Part shown: piece by piece, positions 60,301 to 64,000 of the stretch
Layout: each line of letters opens with the position of its first letter
Position numbering within the stretch: position 1 is the first letter of the stretch
Assembly: GCA_034440615.1 (NCBI GenBank)
Contig: JAOTOM010004784.1
Coordinates: 310,001-374,000, forward strand
Reading direction: 5' to 3'
Length of the DNA: 64,000 nucleotides
DNA from: Ashinkailepas kermadecensis
Lineage: Eukaryota; Arthropoda; Thecostraca; Neolepadidae
The notes under the pieces: model-generated
Database searches by the model: none
What the model saw: the letters and a program-made list of their open reading frames with translations, nothing else
What the model was told of the DNA's origin: nothing
Translations under genes and position numbers: made by a program

Positions 60301-63294
60301 CCCCCCAAACCAACGAAAGTAAACTGAATTAAAATGCAGTAATCTTTGCTGAGGTTAAAAAATAGCGTTCCGGGTGAAATAATCTCCAATTTTACAGGTA
60401 TTTTTTAATAATTTTTTGGAAGCACAATATGGTAGCATAGTAGATTCTGACATATCGAGGGTTCTATGCTGTTGAAGTTCTGCTTACAGCAAGAGATGAC
60501 GAAATCAGCAGTTTCATTATTCCTTCGTCAGATAGGTTCATATTTGATAGTTTGTTTAGCCAGTAACGGGCAAGTGGACCCAGTGAGCCAGATTTCGAAA
60601 GCGGAATTTGAACAGGATGTTTTGTGCGAGTGACCAGTTGAGCTCAGTTGAGCAGCATGTTTCGTATGTTGGTGTTGGGGTTGCTAAGATGAACAGACAG
60701 GCTACATTGATTGATTTTTTCAAGAAGAATAGCAACAGGAGGTATGTATTTACACTGGCGGATCCACGGAGGGGCCATTCCGGCCATGGCCCCCCGGAAG
60801 CGCTTAAAGGGGGGCCATGGTGCCTTTTGGCCCCCGAAACCAACAGCCTAAATTAAAAAAAAAATAAAATTAAAAAAGTCAACTAAATTAAAATGCAGTA
60901 ACCTTTGCCGAGGTTAAAAAGTAGCGTCTGGATGAAAGAATCTCCAATTTTAAATTTAAAAAAAAATTGTTTGGAAGCCAGTGTGGTAGCATAGTAGATT
61001 CTAACACACATCGAGGGTTCCATGCTCTAAGTTCTGCTTACAGCAAGAGTTGACAAAATCGGATCCGCCAGTGTGTACACGTGCATGAACGTTGACGTGG
61101 TACAAGACGTTGAACGAGAACGTGAACGTTTTGGTAAGCAAGAACAAAAATCCGGTAACATAGAAACGGTGGAGGTAGGCTGGGGCCCCTACACAGGAAA
61201 CTATGTTGTCAATTGTTATTTTTTTCTTCAGATGGGCCCCTTTGCCAAATAGTGGTCGAAATCCGGTGCTTTTAACCAAAAATAGCGGGAGAAGGGGCAC
61301 CCTCCAAATCCGTTCGACTCCTCCCCTGATGTAATTCCTAGGTACGCCAGTGGGGGAGGGGAGGGGAGGGGCTGACGCCGAAAAGCGAAAGTTGCCCCCC
61401 CCCCCAAACCGGTGGGCTAGATCCGCCAGTGGCTAGACTGCAGTAGCTTTAGCTCTCAAAGGCAACCACTTAAAGCATTCTACCAAAGAGAGGGTATCAC
61501 CCTATCACTTCCATCGCTTCTTGGTGACAAGCACGCAGAACTCTTTCAATTGCCATTTGAATATCTGTATGCCACACATTTAGCAGGAGCGCTCTAGGCA
61601 CCACACTACCAACACTCACATCAACTCGCAATGCATGACTGCGAAACACTCGTAGGAAACACGTAAATAGCCATCCCCGCATGGCGTCGGACGTACATGA
61701 GCCGATTTGCTTCCCAATTAGAAATAGATGGCTACCTAGCGGTACCGTCGGAAGTAGATGAGCCGACTCGCTTTAGGAAAACATAAAAACTAAAACTAAA
61801 AATTAGCATAACTTAGAACAACTACCCAGAGGAGTCATCGGACGTAGATGAGCCGATTTGCCTTGCAACTCATAGCGTAAACGGCTAGCCAGGGGTACAG
61901 CGGACGTATAAGAGCCAAATTACGAAACACCGTACTAACCCAACTGACAACCCTGCATGGCATGCTTAGACTAACCCGCTACTAACAACTAACACGCGCC
62001 GGCCGGCGTGATAGGCGGTGTGGACAATTACCTCCTTGTTCGCACGGTAAAGATCCCTCGGTGCTTTTCGATAAGGGTAGGCTAAAGCCGGCACCCTGGC
62101 AAAATCAACTTCTCACCACTCTCAAAGCACCCCCCCCCACCCCCACCCAAACTACAAATTATTTTGTGGAGGAGTAAAGTAAAATTACAACCATTTAGAC
62201 ACCAGGGAGATGTCCCCAACCCAGCCCCGGCCTTCAGCACCTAAAATATCACACAAACTATGACGTAAAATTCCCTTAACGTAAATGTCCACTTGCCTGC
62301 ACATTGATCGTAAACACTCGCTTTTATAGACAGACATGTAACGTACTCGCTTTAAAGGCGGCGCAAATGGCCTTTATGGTCCGGCACGCCTAAAAAATCA
62401 CTCTTTCCCCCCCCCACTGGTCCCCTCTGTCCTGGCAAGACACAGTTCGAGTCGCTTCACACGCTCGCATAGTCCCCGGCTGTAGGGCCAGTCGGCAACT
62501 GGCCCGATAAGACCGGAAACGAGGCATCGAAGCGGCCGTGTCGGTGCATTGACGGCGTACTAAACTCTCGGCAAAATGAGGAATTGGAATCCACGGGACG
62601 GGTGGTTGGGATAGGGTGCATGCAACAAGCTCTGTTTAGCATAGGACCCTGATCCAAAAAGCCACTCCAGCAATAACTATGACAAAACAAAATATATAAA
62701 AACAGCTCATCACCAGCGGCGGCGTTTGTCTTATAGCTACCAGACGGTCTGACACATAGCTCGTGTGGAATAGGACTGACGCCATTTAAAATGTTTGAAT
62801 TTAAAACGATGGTCGACCTGAACTGAGACGCACACACAGCGCTTGGTAAAGACAGCAGGCCATCGCAGTCGACAGCACCTTTGATGACACATGCGTCACA
62901 TAGCATCACAGTCGACAACACCTTTGGTGACACGTGTGTGACACAGCGTCACAGTCTGCACCACCTTTCATAACATACGTGTCACACAGCATCACAGTCG
63001 GCACCACCTTGGATGACACGTGTGTACCACAGCGTCACAGTCGGCACCACCTTGGATGACACGTGCGTCACAGTCGACAGCACCCTGGATGGCGCGTGTA
63101 TCACACAGCATCATAGTCGGCACGACCTTGGATGACACGTTTGTCATCGCCATGCCATGACACGTGTGTCATCGCCATGCCATGACACGTGTGTGCGCCA
63201 TTCAGTAGCACGACACAGGCGGGCCATCTCACCAGGATGATCCAGAGTTTGGTCTTGAGAGACATTTTGCGAGAGCGGGTTTCGTACATCCAGC
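33335..63294 (-). CDS. CPT1: Carnitine O-palmitoyltransferase 1 (CPT1), 14 exons, N-terminus outside window
   Basis: Transfers long-chain acyl groups from CoA to carnitine at the mitochondrial outer membrane, the entry step to beta-oxidation (family knowledge). Minus-strand exons in transcript order: 63294-63233, 59402-59182, 57668-57467, 50755-50553, 49530-49323, 47676-47569, 46699-46674, 44902-44837, 38569-38455, 36397-36263, 35943-35809, 34593-34444, 33976-33767, 33409-33335. Phases agree throughout, giving 637 residues plus stop. Visible family motifs: [31 protein letters not shown], catalytic GEHSWADAP (split by an intron), [53 protein letters not shown]. Compared with vertebrate CPT1 (about 773 residues), only about 120-130 N-terminal residues, with the two membrane segments, are missing; they should lie beyond 64,000. 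I saw no candidate for them in 63,295-64,000. One intron hosts a separate ubiquitin protease gene on the same strand. Confidence 0.93.
34150..34443. repeat. Degenerate repeats beside the CPT1 34444 exon donor
   Basis: GTACATTTGAGGT and GATCGA(A/G)TC motifs recur. The donor sequence (minus strand CTCAAG|GTAC) is copied exactly at 34258-34267. The unit is poorly conserved. Confidence 0.5.
34576..34905. repeat. About 55-bp minisatellite duplicating a CPT1 exon start and acceptor
   Basis: Six copies at 34576, 34631, 34686, 34741, 34793 and 34846 each contain CCGAATCTGCTCCACCCG (or one change), which is the reverse complement of the first 18 coding bases of the exon ending at 34593. Each is followed by the C(A/C)GGCAG-type acceptor in five of them. 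The first copy is the real exon; the other five are intronic. Confidence 0.9.
36640..37258. repeat. 61-bp minisatellite, about 10 units
   Basis: The unit contains CAGCTGACACCCGACCAGTG, TCAGCACACGGGTCCGTAGC and CCGACCTCAGCACGGGTCCA. It is in a CPT1 intron (36398-38454). The rest of this intron, to 38200, is unique with an unrecognised open stretch at 37545-37871. Confidence 0.93.
38205..38440. repeat. About 21-bp minisatellite next to a CPT1 donor
   Basis: The unit is about GTGGGCGGTACCGTGAGTTG plus G; about nine copies with variants. It starts within 20-50 bp of the donor of the exon at 38455 but does not contain that donor. Confidence 0.88.
38570..43680 (-). other. CPT1 intron, mostly unique sequence
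   Basis: Apart from the SINE at 41700-41862 I recognise nothing. Open stretches up to about 120 codons lack recognisable domains. Confidence 0.45.
41700..41862 (-). mobile_element. tRNA-Val-like SINE, second copy, in CPT1 intron
   Basis: Nearly identical to the copy at 9069-9228, with the same tRNA-like head on the minus strand and the same tail. It is bounded by a perfect 13-bp target duplication, ACAGACAGAGTGG, at 41687-41699 and 41863-41875. The close similarity of the two copies suggests recent activity. Confidence 0.85.
43690..44165. repeat. Degenerate 29-32-bp tandem repeat
   Basis: Units of the form CCGGATCCTA(A/G)CCATCCACC followed by CACTCAATA are repeated about 15 times with many changes. 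It is in the CPT1 intron 38570-44836. Confidence 0.8.
45431..45490 (+). mobile_element. SINE tail fragment with GGGCGC-type hairpin (family entry)
   Basis: A short module of TTGGTTATT-like repeats, TTTAGGGCGCATCGACC, a spacer and AGCGCCC. GGGCGC and GCGCCC can pair as a stem. This copy reads GGAGCGCATCAACTGCGTTGG. The same module occurs at 48070-48125 and 55428-55492 on this strand, and inverted at 7137-7170, 10810-10842 and 23773-23833. Confidence 0.6.
45705..46140. repeat. 36-bp minisatellite, about 11 units
   Basis: The unit contains GAGGTCACGGTCAGACACAT and ACGGAAGGTGTCCTGA. It is in the CPT1 intron 44903-46673. The period, a multiple of 3, gives open frames on both strands. Confidence 0.9.
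48070..48125 (+). mobile_element. SINE tail fragment with GGGCGC hairpin
   Basis: TTAGTTAGTTATTTG repeats are followed by TTTTAGGGCGCATCGACC and end in ATAGCGCCC. No tRNA-like head is attached here. It lies in a CPT1 intron. Confidence 0.6.
49155..49234 (-). mobile_element. tRNA-like sequence on minus strand
   Basis: The minus strand reads a perfect A box (TAGCTCAGTTGGTTAGAGCG) and a loop CTGCACT that would give a GCA (Cys-type) anticodon. The T arm is weak (GGTCGAGTC). It lies just outside the 49323-49530 CPT1 exon. It is likely a degenerate tRNA-derived SINE. Confidence 0.4.
50800..50995. repeat. Minisatellite on the low-coordinate side of the nested USP gene
   Basis: Units of about 45 bp contain CACAAGCAC(A/G)TCAAA, a CACACCGTTGGTACGTA or CACATCACTGGTAC segment, and GTCATGTCA. 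It is closely related to the array at 54805-55015. Confidence 0.8.
51552..54461 (-). CDS. Intronless USP35/38-type ubiquitin-specific protease, chimeric N-terminus, frame broken twice
   Basis: Predicted deubiquitinase (C19). Reading from 54461: a Gly/Ser/Asp-rich tract (about 54330-53930); a USP N-lobe start with [15 protein letters not shown] and [17 protein letters not shown], which resembles USP4/USP32/USP2-type enzymes; then a helical part matching USP38 ([32 protein letters not shown]); then the USP35/38 catalytic domain with Cys box [38 protein letters not shown], zinc-type cysteines (CTCCTCG, YHCQRC), His box GHYYC and LDDNYVT. The outer parts share one frame, but 53127 to about 52975 is conserved in another frame. 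One base appears lost upstream of 53127 and one gained at about 52975 (between the LAALQR and LFAFLAF codons), so the literal frame stops at 53016. Codon identity is otherwise intact, suggesting a young retrocopy or sequence errors. The position 54461 is only the first GTG; no ATG lies before the Cys-like box, so the true start is unknown. It is nested in a CPT1 intron. Confidence 0.8.
54475..54672 (-). pseudogene. Retroelement protein C-terminal tail remnant, in frame with the USP-like gene
   Basis: The minus-strand frame of the USP-like gene stays open upstream to a stop near 54675. Translating it gives [20 protein letters not shown], then [20 protein letters not shown] and [18 protein letters not shown] recognise this pattern (Y.F.P.AVET.G, FL.ELG, TGE.R, L.QR.S.AI.RGNAASV) from the C-terminal end of reverse-transcriptase-type element proteins common in marine invertebrates. 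This is memory of a family pattern, not a search result. Only about 65 residues remain and no RT core is seen next to it. The remnant runs straight into the Gly-rich part of the USP-like frame without a stop. Confidence 0.5.
54805..55015. repeat. Same minisatellite family on the other side of the nested USP gene
   Basis: Units contain GTCATGTCACACGTACGTCA, AACGTGCACATCACTGGTAC and variants, in the same orientation as 50800-50995. The pair brackets the 51,552-54,672 insert. Confidence 0.8.
55428..55657 (-). mobile_element. Degenerate tRNA-Val-like SINE with GGGCGC hairpin tail
   Basis: The right part aligns with the tRNA-derived half of the 41700 copy (CTCTCACGCC, GAGCGAAGAG, CCTAGACTACT). 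The left part is the TTAGTTATT / TTTAGGGCGCATCGACC tail found alone at other places in the window. Many substitutions indicate an old copy. Confidence 0.65.
55660..57466 (-). other. CPT1 intron, rest
   Basis: A fragment of SINE-tail type (GGTTTTAGGGTGCGTCAACC) lies at about 56020-56040. Otherwise nothing is recognised. Confidence 0.45.
57669..59181 (-). other. CPT1 intron, unique sequence
   Basis: I saw no gene, tRNA or clear repeat. Confidence 0.45.
59640..60095. repeat. Short tandem repeat and palindrome in a CPT1 intron
   Basis: CGTCAAGCTGCCCAAACTAT plus TACAAAACGGCA occurs about three times at 59628-59720. An imperfect palindrome at 59920-60095 pairs AGGCACATGGAACACATCAA with its inverse, and TGACCTCTTTTTGTCGGTG with its inverse. 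Confidence 0.7.
60227..61431. mobile_element. hAT-type DNA transposon remnant with 8-bp target duplication
   Basis: The ends are CACTGGCGGATCC and the inverse-type ATCCGCCAGTG. They are flanked by a perfect 8-bp duplication, GCTAGACT, at 60219-60226 and 61432-61439, as expected for hAT elements. Inside, a plus frame reads [18 protein letters not shown] (about 60689-60742), like the start of hAT/ZMYM-type transposases, and is then cut by a second copy of the same ends. Confidence 0.75.
60753..61073. mobile_element. Non-autonomous copy nested in the hAT element
   Basis: It starts CACTGGCGGATCCACGG and ends GGATCCGCCAGTG. It shares internal sequence with the outer element (GGTAGCATAGTAGATTCT, GTTCTGCTTACAGCAAGAG). 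The flanks share only TGTA, so the exact insertion event is not clear. Confidence 0.6.
61440..62855 (-). other. CPT1 intron, unique sequence
   Basis: GTACGTC-like variants of GGA(C/A)GTA(G/C)ATGAGCCGA recur four times between 61690 and 61915, a weak tandem pattern. Nothing else is recognised. Confidence 0.45.
62860..63215. repeat. About 38-45-bp degenerate minisatellite next to a CPT1 donor
   Basis: Units contain CATCACAGTCG(A/G)CA(A/C)CACC, TTGGATGACACGTGTGT and similar. They stop about 20 bp from the donor of the 63233 exon. Confidence 0.8.
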
Positions 63295-64000
63295 CTGCGG
63301 ATGAGGAAGTCGCCAGTTAACTCCAGGCAGTGATGTGAGGCCAGCGTATACGCTAAGAAAGGCACGCAAGAAGACAGGACTCGTCAGCTCCTTGAACTAT
63401 GCCAAGGCAACCAATAATTATAAGCAGCAAGTGGTGGAGTTTTCGTTAGATGTCTCGCTGTGTGCATATACATGAAGGAAGACAGAGCCACTATGCATAA
63501 ACATGATGTGAAACAGATGTCACCCAGAGACCGGGGCGATCTGCAAGTTAGACAGTGAATTACTGCGGAATGCTGATGTTGAAGTCTGAACAAGTAGAAC
63601 AACCGTTAACCCACGTCCTTTCATCAAGACAGAGAACCTCTCATCTATAAATTTAAATTAACGTCAAGGTTGCTGACCGAAGGTCAGGTCAATTTCCGTG
63701 ATCTTTGCCGTATTGAGTGGGGAAACTGAATTTGGGGGTAATTTGTCACGCCGAGCGTGACTCGAGATCAGGCCACGAGGTCAGAAGCTGGAGAGTCGAC
63801 AAAGATGCTTCAGTATTACATCAGTTCGTCTCGGAACACGTTGTGAATACTTTAAAGATGATATTCAGGAGATATGCAAGGTTGAACGTACTGGACCTGA
63901 CCGTGCGGCGTGACCTGACCTGACCATATGATTTTCGGATGTCAATCACATGCGAACATTTTGCCTGAATCGTTCATTTGGAAGGAACCAATATATATAT
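63295..64000 (-). other. CPT1 intron or upstream region, no exon found
   Basis: The membrane-segment exon expected just upstream of the 63294 exon is not visible here in any minus-strand frame, so it probably lies past the window edge. Confidence 0.5.

Overview
This window looks like nuclear DNA of a multicellular animal, most likely an invertebrate. Two conserved animal genes are split into many short exons with GT-AG introns, and the introns and spacers are full of SINEs, a CR1/L2-like LINE, fold-back elements, hAT remnants and minisatellites. Degenerate TTAGG-type runs and the repeat style make an arthropod (perhaps a crustacean) my best guess, but this is inference only.

Layout. Bases 1-9,700 are repeat-rich: an inverted satellite block, a roughly 3-kb element with long inverted arms (3,917-6,935) that carries a LINE fragment and a fold-back inside it, and a longer LINE copy (7,447-9,325) split by a tRNA-derived SINE. 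Bases 9,818-30,834 (+) hold a complete STRIP1/2 orthologue (striatin-interacting protein, STRIPAK scaffold) in 14 exons. After a 2.5-kb convergent spacer, bases 33,335-63,294 (-) hold 14 exons of carnitine O-palmitoyltransferase 1 (CPT1), from the segment just after the membrane region to the stop. The N-terminal exons lie beyond the window.

Inside the CPT1 intron 50,756-57,466, on the same strand, is an intronless USP35/38-type ubiquitin protease (51,552-54,461). Its N-terminal part is not USP38-like. It carries a Gly/Ser-rich tract and an N-lobe fragment of a second USP type, and it is preceded in frame by what looks like the C-terminal tail of a retroelement protein. The catalytic Cys, His and Asp are visible, but two compensating one-base frame changes bracket the Cys box. 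Copies of one minisatellite flank the insert on both sides.

A second theme is tandem repeats that span splice junctions. Around STRIP exon 6 (both sides), at the STRIP 26,915 acceptor and at the CPT1 34,593 acceptor, the repeat unit contains the splice site itself, so each array presents several copies of the junction.

The host genes have unrelated jobs: kinase/phosphatase scaffolding for STRIP and mitochondrial fatty-acid import for CPT1. Their neighbourhood looks like chance synteny rather than an operon-like system.
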